This document shows, piece by piece, positions 1 through 5,530 of a DNA stretch of 5,530 nt (within the stretch, counting starts at the first letter, position 1; each line of letters starts with the position of its first letter). The notes under the pieces were generated by a model that saw only the letters and a list, made by a program, of their open reading frames with translations, ran no database searches and was not told where the DNA came from. Position numbers and translations under genes: made by a program. The stretch is from Chloroflexota bacterium (GTDB lineage Bacteria > Chloroflexota > Dehalococcoidia > GIF9 > AB-539-J10). Location: assembly GCA_015222255.1 (NCBI GenBank), contig JADFUX010000064.1:1-5530 (forward strand), written 5' to 3'.

Positions 1-1089
1 GGCTGCCACATATTGCTTCTTTCCCAAGGTCACCGGTTCCGATGCTTCGATAGTGCCACCACCCAATACCTCATCTCGCTTATAGAAGACAACGGCTTGT
101 CCTGGGGCAATTGCCCGTTGCGGATGCGGAAACCAAATATCGCAGGTTGCTTCGCCTTGCTCGCAATGACGGGTTGGGGACACGATAGCCACTGCTTCAT
201 TTGATCTATGACGTATCTTGGCAGTTACAGTAAATGGCCCACTGGGTGCCTTGGTTGCCACCCAGGTCACTTTTTTTGCCATGATTCTCTGGCTGTAAAG
301 CTCCCTTTCCCCACCCAGAACAATTCTATTACTCTCTGGCTCTATCCCTATCACGTAGAGTGGCTTGCTTGAAGCTACTCCCAGACCATGTCTCTGCCCA
401 ATAGTGTAGAACGCTATGCCTTCGTGGTGGCCCAGGATTTCTCCTCGGGCATCTACAATCTCTCCGGGGCTGGGTGAGAACCGTTGACGGAGAAAGGGGC
501 GATAGTTTCTCTGGGAAAGAAAGCAAATATCCTGGCTGGACCTGGCTGCTACAGGCAGTCCCTTTTGCTTTGCTATCTGCCTAACCTTGGCTTTAGTGTT
601 GTTGCCTAAAGGAAAGAGGAGGTGTCTAATTCTCTCCTGGCTCAAGGTATAGAGAAAATAAGACTGGTCCTTTTCAATATCTGCTGCTTTGAACAGATGA
701 TAGCCATTCGCCGAGTGCTCAACTCTAGCATAGTGACCCGTGGCCAGATAGTCAGCGCCTAGAGAGAGAGCTTTATCCAGGAGAAAACCAAATTTTATGT
801 GTTGATTACAGGCAGTGCAGGGATTAGGAGTTAGCCCTCGCTCATACTCGAGGCAAAAATAGTCAACTACGTGGCGCTCAAACTCCTTCTGCAAATCTAA
901 TATATGAAGGGGGATATCTAGGATAAGGCAAATATTCTGGGTTTGGCGTGCTTGATACTCAGAATCAGGACAATCCCACAGACGCATGTATATTCCGGTA
1001 ACTTCGTAGCCAGCTTCCTTAAGCAACAACGCGGCGATGGAGGAATCCACTCCTCCGCTTAACGCCACAGCTACTCGTTCTCTGCTCAT
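1..1089 (-). CDS. mnmA: tRNA-specific 2-thiouridylase MnmA (3' end cut by window edge)
   Basis: MnmA (TrmU) activates U34 of tRNA Lys/Glu/Gln with ATP and inserts sulfur to give 2-thiouridine in the cytoplasm. The frame stays open for 363 codons to base 1. The PP-loop SGGVDSS is at residues 11-17. The nucleophile-type Cys94 sits in TPNPCTACN (88-95), and the second catalytic Cys189 in SSQDICF. TGHYAR (117-122), YTIGQRHGLG (228-237) and the C-terminal PQRAIAPGQAVVFY and LGGGTIE blocks are all present. Family members are about 350-375 residues, so only a few residues should be missing. The start is ATG at 1089, with GTG one codon earlier directly after the tmk stop; upstream AAAGGGA or GGGATGAG could serve as a weak Shine-Dalgarno. 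It is the last gene of the run, 3 bp after tmk. Oddity: residues about 305-315 (PTRHCEQGEAT) are encoded by a dispersed-repeat-like unit, which lengthens a loop. Identification is very secure. Confidence 0.96.
   Translation of the reverse strand, partial: MSRERVAVALSGGVDSSIAALLLKEAGYEVTGIYMRLWDCPDSEYQARQTQNICLILDIPLHILDLQKEFERHVVDYFCLEYERGLTPNPCTACNQHIKFGFLLDKALSLGADYLATGHYARVEHSANGYHLFKAADIEKDQSYFLYTLSQERIRHLLFPLGNNTKAKVRQIAKQKGLPVAARSSQDICFLSQRNYRPFLRQRFSPSPGEIVDARGEILGHHEGIAFYTIGQRHGLGVASSKPLYVIGIEPESNRIVLGGERELYSQRIMAKKVTWVATKAPSGPFTVTAKIRHRSNEAVAIVSPTRHCEQGEATCDIWFPHPQRAIAPGQAVVFYKRDEVLGGGTIEASEPVTLGKKQYVAA
144..173. repeat. Dispersed palindromic-repeat-like unit inside mnmA
   Basis: On the minus strand this stretch begins CCCGTCATTGCGAGC and ends CGAAGCAACCT. 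It closely matches, from memory, the very common dispersed repeat GTCATTGCGAGC...GAAGCAATC found in many copies in several bacterial groups; Rickettsia palindromic elements are the best known protein-embedded analogue. It is weakly self-complementary at its ends (TTGC with GCAA). It causes no frameshift: it is read as P-T-R-H-C-E-Q-G-E-A-T between the conserved AKIRHRS and PQRAIAPGQ segments of MnmA. Seen: the sequence match and the intact frame. Inferred: that it arrived by insertion, because only one copy is in this window. Confidence 0.7.
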
Positions 1090-1092
1090 CAC

Positions 1093-1713
1093 TCATCCCA
1101 TTCCCTTTAGCAAACCGCTAACTGTCTCCCAGATGATCCTAGAGACTTTCCTCTTAGATAACATAGCGTTTATCACTAGCCAACGTTCAGGTTCGCTTGC
1201 CGCCATCTCAAGATACCCTTGCCTCACTCGGCGGTGGAAGGACATTTGCTCAAGCTCAAAACGATCCTTCAGTATTCGCTTTCGTGCCAATCCCTTTTCT
1301 GGCGGTGTATCCAAAAGGATAGTGATGTCTGGTTTGAGATTTTGCGTTGCCCAGTTGTTGATCATTTCTATCAGGTCCAAATCGAGACCCCGCCCATAGC
1401 CTTGGTAGGCGGAGGTAGAGTGGCTGAAGCGATCACAGATAACTACCTTTCCTTCTTTTAGAGCAGGAAGAATCACCTCACTTCCCAATTGGGCACGGGA
1501 GGCAGCAAAAAGGAGAAGTTCGGCTTGCACTGAGATGGAGTCTGTTTTCTCCCTCTTAAGCAATCTCCTTAATTCATTGCCCAAGGGTGTACCCCCGGGC
1601 TCATGAGTCAATACTACCGGGATGTTTTGCTGACGGAATTTGTTCCACAAAACCTTGGCTTGGGTGCTCTTCCCACAGCCTTCGCCACCTTCAAAGGTGA
1701 TAAACAGGCCCAA
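1093..1713 (-). CDS. tmk: Thymidylate kinase (dTMP kinase)
   Basis: Phosphorylates dTMP to dTDP with ATP, an essential cytoplasmic step of dTTP synthesis. The 206 residues match the usual family length. The P-loop GGEGCGKST is at residues 9-17, then THEPGGTPLG (37-46) for dTMP binding, LLLFAASRAQL (67-77), the DR motif VICDRFSHSTSAYQGYGRGLD (start about 92, D95-R96), and the LID/C-terminal KDRFELE and FHRRVRQGYLEMA with RWLVINA. The start is TTG at 1713: the family N-terminus GLFITFEGGEG begins directly after it, and a GAGGT Shine-Dalgarno lies 5 bases upstream. A histidine (99) sits where many homologues have Asp or another polar residue after DR[FY]; that position varies. The gene follows the SpoIIIAA-like ATPase by 67 bp and precedes mnmA by 3 bp, in the same reading frame as mnmA but separated by its own TGA stop. 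Confidence 0.97.
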   Translation of the reverse strand: MGLFITFEGGEGCGKSTQAKVLWNKFRQQNIPVVLTHEPGGTPLGNELRRLLKREKTDSISVQAELLLFAASRAQLGSEVILPALKEGKVVICDRFSHSTSAYQGYGRGLDLDLIEMINNWATQNLKPDITILLDTPPEKGLARKRILKDRFELEQMSFHRRVRQGYLEMAASEPERWLVINAMLSKRKVSRIIWETVSGLLKGMG

Positions 1714-1718
1714 GAACT

Positions 1719-1723
1719 ACCTC
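1719..1723 (-). promoter_or_regulatory. Shine-Dalgarno for tmk (TTG start)
   Basis: GAGGT on the minus strand with a 5-base spacer (AGTTC) before TTG at 1713-1711. It decides the choice of a TTG start, because there is no ATG near the conserved GLFITFEG N-terminus. Confidence 0.75.
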
Positions 1724-1749
1724 AATCTCGCCAGCTTAGTATGCCTTTC

Positions 1750-1783
1750 TAGGACATCTATTTTCTTTCGCCTGCATGTCCTA
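1750..1783 (-). repeat. Inverted repeat spanning the ATPase stop codon
   Basis: A perfect 8-bp inverted repeat, TAGGACAT (minus strand, 1783-1776) and ATGTCCTA (1757-1750), is separated by 18 bases. The first arm begins with the TAG stop of the upstream ATPase gene. No run of T follows on the transcribed strand, so an intrinsic terminator is unlikely. It may be an mRNA hairpin between the ATPase gene and tmk that affects stability or tmk translation, or it may be chance. Confidence 0.45.
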
Positions 1784-3151
1784 CCTGTCAGAGCCAAGAT
1801 TATGATGCTCGGCTAAGAGGCTTTGCAAATGATGAACATAGGCAAATTGTGAAACGCCGGTGGGGTGAATAGCGTCTAGACAGCGTCTTATTTGAGAGGC
1901 ATCATTGCTCTTGAGGGCGTAAATCGGTATGCCTAATGTCTCCGCATCCCTTATTCTCTGCGGCTTCCGGCGGTAGTAACTCCTTGTGGTAAGAAAGAAG
2001 TCAGCATGCTTGAGGTCAGCCACAATTCTCAAGTTTTGCTGCTTCTCCCTGGCGACCTGCTCCAATGTGGAACGGTTGGTGCCAAAGAGATAAAGACGCA
2101 ACGGTTGTCTGTCATGCTGCTCCTGGTCGCTTTCTATCATCGGTGCTGGTGTTATTTCCTCCCTGTGTACATTCCCTTGTTCATCCATCCGGCGGGACTC
2201 TGCCTTAATAGGTCTCTGGTGCAGAATAGAATCTACAGCGTCACTCACACTGGGATGAACAGTCACTTCATAGTAACCAACGATTTCGACTACTACATCG
2301 AAAGTGGGGGGAGCCTTGCGTTCCAGAATAGACTTCTGCGTGTGGCGCCGCCTTGCCTCCTCATCACCCAAGATAACTGTCTGGATGCCGCCTATAAGGT
2401 CGCACAGGGTAGGGTTCATTATCAGGTTTTCCAGAGTGTTTCCGTGTGCCGTGCCTATCAGTTGTACCCCACGCTCGGCAATAGTCCGGGCTGCTTGCGC
2501 TTCAAGCTCAGTGCCTATTTCATCTATGATGATGACCTCCGGCATGTGATTCTCCACCGCTTCAATCATTACTGCATGCTGCTTCGTAGGGCTAGCTACT
2601 TGCATCCGCCTGGCATGCCCGATGGCAGGGTGTGGGATATCGCCATCCCCAGCAATTTCGTTAGAAGTATCGATTACGATTACACGCTTCTTGAGGTCAT
2701 CGGCCAATACCCTCGCTACTTCCCGCAACATAGTCGTTTTGCCTATGCCTGGTGCCCCGAGAAGCAAGACGTTGTTGCCTGATTCGACAAGGTCTTGGAT
2801 CATTCTTACAGTGCCCAACACCGCTCGACCCACACGGCAAGTCAGCCCAATTATGCGTCCATTTCTATTGCGCACGGCTGAGATGCGGTGGAGAGTACGT
2901 TCGATCCCAGCACGATTATCCCCGTTAAACTCGCCAATACGCGATACTGCATAGTCTATGTCCGAGTGATCCACTTCTTTGCGGTTCAGGATTAGCTCTC
3001 GATGGGGGAATCTCGCCTCGGGGGGACGTCCCAAGTCCAAGATTACTTCTAGTAATTCACTGAGATCAGCTTGTTGATAAAGTGATTCGCGCACGTGAGG
3101 GGAAAGAACGTTTAGCAGAACATCCAAATCGTCAGTTACTACTTCCCGCAA
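1781..3151 (-). CDS. SpoIIIAA/Ycf45-like P-loop ATPase
   Basis: A 456-residue AAA/RecA-type ATPase of the stage III sporulation protein AA / Ycf45 family; its cellular role outside sporulation is not established. The N-terminal region (about 1-115) includes the GLTCRVGRAV segment that precedes the ATPase core in this family. Walker A is GAPGIGKTT (132-140), VIDTSNEIAGDGDIPH (about 159-174) follows, Walker B is VIIIDEIG (206-213), and a sensor-like IGTAHGNTLENL (232-243) comes next. After a polar linker (about 315-348) lies the C-terminal module LRLYLFGTNRSTLEQVARE to YYRRKPQRIRDAETLGIPIYALKSN (351-416) seen in Ycf45-like proteins. I see no R3H nucleic-acid-binding domain at the end, which many longer relatives carry. 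The start is TTG at 3151, supported by AGAGGA 5 bases upstream. The gene sits between pdxS (48 bp upstream) and tmk. There are no membrane segments, so it is probably cytoplasmic. No other sporulation gene is in the window. Confidence 0.9.
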   Translation of the reverse strand: MREVVTDDLDVLLNVLSPHVRESLYQQADLSELLEVILDLGRPPEARFPHRELILNRKEVDHSDIDYAVSRIGEFNGDNRAGIERTLHRISAVRNRNGRIIGLTCRVGRAVLGTVRMIQDLVESGNNVLLLGAPGIGKTTMLREVARVLADDLKKRVIVIDTSNEIAGDGDIPHPAIGHARRMQVASPTKQHAVMIEAVENHMPEVIIIDEIGTELEAQAARTIAERGVQLIGTAHGNTLENLIMNPTLCDLIGGIQTVILGDEEARRRHTQKSILERKAPPTFDVVVEIVGYYEVTVHPSVSDAVDSILHQRPIKAESRRMDEQGNVHREEITPAPMIESDQEQHDRQPLRLYLFGTNRSTLEQVAREKQQNLRIVADLKHADFFLTTRSYYRRKPQRIRDAETLGIPIYALKSNDASQIRRCLDAIHPTGVSQFAYVHHLQSLLAEHHNLGSDR

Positions 3152-3156
3152 ACAGA

Positions 3157-3162
3157 TCCTCT
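3157..3162 (-). promoter_or_regulatory. Shine-Dalgarno for SpoIIIAA-like ATPase (TTG start)
   Basis: AGAGGA on the minus strand with a 5-base spacer (TCTGT) before TTG at 3151-3149. The spacing is good and there is no nearby ATG in frame, which supports the unusual start codon. Confidence 0.75.
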
Positions 3163-3199
3163 GTGATGAGACTGCGCCTGCCCGGTCAGTATTCTCACG

Positions 3200-4081
3200 T
3201 CACCATCCCCTAGTAGCTAGCAGCTCTTCCTGAGGGATAGCTCTTATTTCGAGCCCGGGCATGGCAGTCCCCAAACCTTTAGATACCTCAGCGATGATGG
3301 CAGGGTCTTTATAGTGGGTAGTAGCCTTAACAATAGCTTGTGCCATAGTCGGGGGGTCGCTTGACTTAAAAATTCCCGAGCCAACGAATACCCCATCAGC
3401 GCCCAATTGCATCATTAGGGCGGCATCAGCCGGTGTAGCTACACCACCGGCAGCAAAATTCACTACAGGCAGCTTTCCTGTGTTATGGATTTCCAACACT
3501 AACTCAAGAGGAGCACCAATAGCCTTTGACTCAGCCACCAATTCCTCCTTGGGCAACGCCTGAAGCCTACGAATCCCATCTTGAACCGCCCGCATATGTC
3601 TTACAGCTTCAACGATATTTCCTGTTCCAGCTTCTCCTTTTGTTCTAATCATAGCTGCCCCTTCACCAATCCGACGCAATGCCTCGCCCAAGTCACGGCA
3701 TCCGCAGACAAAAGGAACCTTGAAATCATGTTTCCAAACATGATGACTTTCGTCAGCAGGGGTAAGCACCTCAGATTCGTCAATAAAATCAACGCCTAGT
3801 GCTTCCAGTAGTTGGGCTTCAACAAAATGCCCAATACGACATTTTGCCATCACCGGAATGCTTACTGCTTCCATTATAGCTAGAATCACACTTGGGTCAG
3901 CCATACGGGCTACTCCACCGGTAGCGCGAATATCGGCGGGCACTCGCTCCAGCGCCATAACAGCGCAAGCACCAGCCTGCTCAGCAATTTTAGCTTGCTC
4001 GGGGGTGACCACGTCCATAATCACACCACCCTTAAGCATCTGAGCCAGCCCAGCTTTAGCTTTCCATGTGCCTTTTTCCAT
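3200..4081 (-). CDS. pdxS: Pyridoxal 5'-phosphate synthase lyase subunit PdxS
   Basis: PdxS (Pdx1/SNZ) condenses ribose 5-phosphate, glyceraldehyde 3-phosphate and ammonia into PLP (DXP-independent route); it forms dodecamers that take ammonia from the glutaminase PdxT. The 293 residues match full family length. KGGVIMDV (17-24, with Asp23), [21 protein letters not shown] (from 43), VMAKCRIGH with Lys80 (the Schiff-base lysine, about K81 in Bacillus), [11 protein letters not shown] (101-111), [33 protein letters not shown] with Lys148 (second lysine), [21 protein letters not shown] and [10 protein letters not shown] are all present. The end is the typical short RGW tail. ATG at 4081 is the only possible start, because an in-frame TAA lies at 4099-4097. 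AAGGAG abuts this ATG with no spacer, so the GGGGG just upstream may do the pairing. pdxT is not next to it; the flanking genes are the small protein and the ATPase. Confidence 0.98.
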   Translation of the reverse strand: MEKGTWKAKAGLAQMLKGGVIMDVVTPEQAKIAEQAGACAVMALERVPADIRATGGVARMADPSVILAIMEAVSIPVMAKCRIGHFVEAQLLEALGVDFIDESEVLTPADESHHVWKHDFKVPFVCGCRDLGEALRRIGEGAAMIRTKGEAGTGNIVEAVRHMRAVQDGIRRLQALPKEELVAESKAIGAPLELVLEIHNTGKLPVVNFAAGGVATPADAALMMQLGADGVFVGSGIFKSSDPPTMAQAIVKATTHYKDPAIIAEVSKGLGTAMPGLEIRAIPQEELLATRGW

Positions 4082-4128
4082 CTCCTTCCCCCAGCATTAT
4101 TCTACTATTGCCTACGTCTTTTAGCAAG

Positions 4129-4314
4129 CTAAGAGCCTTTTCTAACCTCCTCAATCTCCTTCTCGACCTCCTTCAATTCCTCCTCCAGGTCTTTCTTATA
4201 ATCTTCAAGCATGCTGAGGTACTCCTCCGGGCTAGGGAATGGTCTGAATCCGCGAAAATAGAACCCGAAAGGAGGGAACCCAAAAGGAAACCTCCAAGTT
4301 CTCCTGTGCCACAT
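4129..4314 (-). CDS. Small aromatic-rich / coiled-coil protein, function unknown
   Basis: A 61-residue protein I cannot name with certainty. The first 27 residues are rich in Phe, Pro, Gly, Arg and Trp (eight Phe between 9 and 26, Trp at 2 and 7), with repeated FPFGFPPFGFYF-like spacing. Residues 29-59 form a highly charged helix (EEYLSMLEDYKKDLEEELKE onward) with hydrophobics at 36, 43, 47, 50, 54 and 57, a good heptad pattern for a coiled coil. There are no Cys residues, signal peptide or membrane segment. The layout resembles small DUF5320-like proteins (Gly/aromatic head, then an EELEEVEKEIEEL-type helix), but this is recall only. It is real by context: a near-perfect Shine-Dalgarno AGGAGGTGA lies 6 bases before ATG, it starts 13 bp after rsmG, and pdxS follows 47 bp later. 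It may oligomerise through the helix; the role of the aromatic head is unknown. Confidence 0.8.
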   Translation of the reverse strand: MWHRRTWRFPFGFPPFGFYFRGFRPFPSPEEYLSMLEDYKKDLEEELKEVEKEIEEVRKGS

Positions 4315-4320
4315 CTCTAT

Positions 4321-4329
4321 TCACCTCCT
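4321..4329 (-). promoter_or_regulatory. Strong Shine-Dalgarno of the small protein gene, overlapping rsmG stop
   Basis: AGGAGGTGA is almost fully complementary to the 16S rRNA 3' end and lies 6 bases before ATG at 4314. Its first two bases belong to the TAG stop of rsmG (4330-4328). This is the best ribosome binding site in the window and implies high or coupled translation of the small protein. Confidence 0.85.
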
Positions 4330-5050
4330 AAATTGGATGTCGTTTTGGTACCCCGGAACGCCGGGGATATTTCTCCGGCGTGGAATATATTTTATCAACA
4401 ATTACCAAATAGCGCTCGCCGCCAAGTTCCTCCACTTCTATTTTCTTTACCTGATCCAGTTTGCCTCCTAGAGTGGCGATAGCCTTACTTGCGTTGCTTA
4501 TTTCCTGACTGATCTCTCCTTTCTTCTGGGCTATAAACTTCCCGCCAATTTGGCAGAACGGCAGGGCTAACTCGACTAATGTAGCGCATGAAGCCACGGC
4601 ACGACAGAGGGCCAGAGCAAATTGCTGGCGAAATCGTGGCTGGTGAGCGATCTCCTCAGCTCTTCCAACTACTATTTCCACGTTGTCCAGCTCCAGTTGC
4701 TCAACTACATGGCGAAGGAAAGCCGTTCTCTTGCCCACGGAATCGAGGAGCACCAATTTTGGCTCAGCAAAGAGGATTTTAAGCGGCACGCCGGGGAATC
4801 CAGCGCCCGTGCCTATGTCAATGATGTTGAAATTTGGCTGCCTTATTTCTTCTTCCCTTAAAGCCAGGGCCAAGGTCAAAGAATCAAGAAAGTGCTTCGT
4901 TTGAACCTCTTCATAATCTGTTATCGCGGTTAGGTTGAATTTCCTATTCCACTCCACTAGCTCCTGATAGTAGAGTTCGAATTGCTTAACCTGAGTAGCA
5001 TTGAGCTCGATACCTAGCTTGCCTACCCCTTCAATGAGCTTTTCCATCAT
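4328..5050 (-). CDS. rsmG: 16S rRNA (guanine-N7) methyltransferase RsmG (GidB)
   Basis: Methylates N7 of G527 (E. coli numbering) in 16S rRNA with S-adenosylmethionine; its loss gives low-level streptomycin resistance in several bacteria. I choose the start at ATG 5050 (a second ATG follows at 5047), giving 240 residues, close to the Bacillus length. A GAGGG site lies 7 bases upstream, and MMEKLIEGVGKLGIEL fits the family start. A longer frame to 5104 only adds residues unlike the family. Motifs: EWNRKFNLTAI (33-43), KHFLDSL (52-58), SAM-binding IIDIGTGAGFPGVPLKI (76-92), LLDSVGKRTAFL (101-112), GRAEE (129-133), CRAVA (149-153), GGKFIAQKG-like (169-177), and the terminal YPRRSGVPKRHPI (228-240), which matches the conserved YPRRPGxPxKxPI tail. 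It overlaps the upstream SPASM gene by 20 bp, indicating coupled translation. Confidence 0.96.
   Translation of the reverse strand: MMEKLIEGVGKLGIELNATQVKQFELYYQELVEWNRKFNLTAITDYEEVQTKHFLDSLTLALALREEEIRQPNFNIIDIGTGAGFPGVPLKILFAEPKLVLLDSVGKRTAFLRHVVEQLELDNVEIVVGRAEEIAHQPRFRQQFALALCRAVASCATLVELALPFCQIGGKFIAQKKGEISQEISNASKAIATLGGKLDQVKKIEVEELGGERYLVIVDKIYSTPEKYPRRSGVPKRHPI
4351..4380 (-). other. Two overlapping alternative hairpins at end of rsmG
   Basis: On the transcript, CCCCGG (4366-4361) can pair with CCGGGG (4356-4351) around a CGTT loop. Alternatively, CGCCGG (4380-4375) can pair with CCGGCG (4364-4359) around a 10-base loop. The two 6-bp GC-only stems share bases 4361-4364 and exclude each other. 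They lie 21 or more bases before the small protein's Shine-Dalgarno. The region also encodes the conserved RsmG tail YPRRSGVP, so codon needs alone could create them. There is no T run, so they are not a classic terminator. Confidence 0.4.
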
Positions 5051-5530
5051 ACTCAATCCCTCGAATTGAGCCAGCCACACGAGGGCATAATGGGTCTGGG
5101 GCATGAATATCTCCTGCCATCAATTGAGCCCGAGCAAAACAGCCACCCCGGCATTGTTGGCTCAGTGGGCAATCCAGACACGGCGAAGGCAGCTTCGGGT
5201 TGGTTAGACTGTTTACCAGTCTATTCTTTTCTTGTTCCCGCCATGCCTGTAGCACTTCTTTCTCCCTGACGTTGCCAACGACTATGTCCAATACATCGCA
5301 TAGTAGCACGTTGCCTTCTGGATCCACATCCATTTCCTCCACCGAGCTACGGCAGTAATCGGCAAAAACATATCTGGATTTAACCACCAGCTTGGCGAAG
5401 GGTGTACACCAAAGGGATGCAGGGAATTCCAACTCATTTGCCGCCTCATCTATCTCTTGGAGCAATGTCACCATCTCTTCAGCATTCAGTATCAACTCGG
5501 CGGTGGCTCTACCTGCTGGCATCATTGGGA
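5031..5530 (-). CDS. Radical SAM protein, C-terminal SPASM domain (5' part outside window)
   Basis: This is the C-terminal part of a longer protein: the frame remains open to the right edge, and the ATG codons at 5525 and 5522 are internal Met residues rather than a convincing start, since no radical SAM core (CxxxCxxC) is in view. Counting from the Met at 5525, the SPASM cysteine pattern is complete: C58-x12-G71-x4-C76, then C116-x2-C119-x5-C125-x3-C129 and C147. This pattern binds auxiliary iron-sulfur clusters. Relatives mature ribosomally made peptides or enzymes (anaerobic sulfatase-maturating enzymes, quinohemoprotein maturases) or act in heme synthesis (AhbD type). The substrate cannot be told from this fragment. 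RxxDYCRSSVEEMDVDPEGNV (51-72) is the usual SPASM entry. It ends 20 bp inside rsmG, so the two are probably co-transcribed and translationally coupled. No precursor peptide gene is visible downstream, unless the 61-residue protein is considered, which is weakly supported. Confidence 0.9.
   Translation of the reverse strand, partial: PMMPAGRATAELILNAEEMVTLLQEIDEAANELEFPASLWCTPFAKLVVKSRYVFADYCRSSVEEMDVDPEGNVLLCDVLDIVVGNVREKEVLQAWREQEKNRLVNSLTNPKLPSPCLDCPLSQQCRGGCFARAQLMAGDIHAPDPLCPRVAGSIRGIEYDGKAH
5058..5062 (-). promoter_or_regulatory. Shine-Dalgarno for rsmG inside the SPASM gene
   Basis: GAGGG with a 7-base spacer before ATG at 5050-5048. It decides for this start over the longer frame from 5104 and lies within the last codons of the upstream gene. 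Confidence 0.65.

Noticed and set aside
13..204. 63-codon plus-strand frame containing CFALLAMTG
   Set aside because: This peptide is the reverse-strand translation of the dispersed repeat and a common false-gene signature; the real gene is mnmA on the other strand.
1402..1431. His99 in place of a more usual residue in the Tmk DR-motif
   Set aside because: This position varies among thymidylate kinases, and the catalytic P-loop, DR and LID motifs are intact, so loss of function is not suggested.
1037..1461. Plus-strand open frames of 120 and 80 codons over tmk and the mnmA start
   Set aside because: They are antisense to clearly conserved Tmk motifs and have no recognisable product.
2006..2782. 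258-codon open frame on the plus strand
   Set aside because: It lies wholly antisense to the ATPase core (Walker A and B region), its product looks like no protein family, and codon structure on the minus strand explains it.
4115..4132. Possible hairpin TTAGC/GCTAA after the small protein gene
   Set aside because: It has only 4-5 AT-rich pairs with a tiny loop and no following T run, so it is not a credible terminator.
5051..5104. Longer RsmG start at 5104
   Set aside because: The extra 18 residues do not fit the family and overlap the SPASM gene further; ATG 5050 has a GAGGG site and matches the usual N-terminus.

Overview
The window holds seven genes, all on the minus strand, packed head to tail with gaps of 67 bp or less and one overlap. 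This is a bacterial operon-like run of housekeeping and cofactor genes. In the direction of transcription (right to left) they are: the 3' end of a radical SAM/SPASM protein gene (cut by the right edge), rsmG (16S rRNA m7G methyltransferase), a 61-residue aromatic-rich/coiled-coil small protein, pdxS (pyridoxal 5'-phosphate synthase lyase subunit), a SpoIIIAA/Ycf45-like P-loop ATPase, tmk (thymidylate kinase) and mnmA (tRNA 2-thiouridylase, cut by the left edge close to its natural end). No RNA gene, CRISPR array, insertion sequence, clear promoter or intrinsic terminator is visible, and no gene-free stretch exceeds about 70 bases.

The organism is most likely an anaerobic or deep-branching bacterium with intermediate GC. 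A Chloroflexota (Dehalococcoidia-like) source is my best guess. It rests on the gene mix, the use of TTG starts, the PdxS-type B6 pathway, the small protein style and a dispersed-repeat unit of a type I associate with such genomes. It is an inference; no marker gene here proves it.

Functionally, the cluster combines ribosome and tRNA maturation (rsmG, mnmA), dTTP synthesis (tmk), vitamin B6 synthesis (pdxS without an adjacent pdxT) and two less well defined proteins (the radical SAM/SPASM protein and the SpoIIIAA-like ATPase). Translation of several genes looks coupled. The rsmG start lies inside the end of the radical SAM gene, the small-protein Shine-Dalgarno overlaps the rsmG stop, and mnmA starts within a few bases of the tmk stop. 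Two genes, tmk and the ATPase gene, start with TTG, each with a good Shine-Dalgarno.

The most unusual item is a unit resembling the widespread GTCATTGCGAGC...GAAGCAATC dispersed palindromic repeat. It lies in frame inside mnmA and encodes about 11 residues in a surface-loop position of the C-terminal domain. Also notable are two mutually exclusive GC-rich hairpins at the end of rsmG just before the small protein's ribosome binding site, and an inverted repeat spanning the ATPase stop codon. I found no convincing new multi-gene system; the small protein and the repeat-in-gene are the parts worth following.
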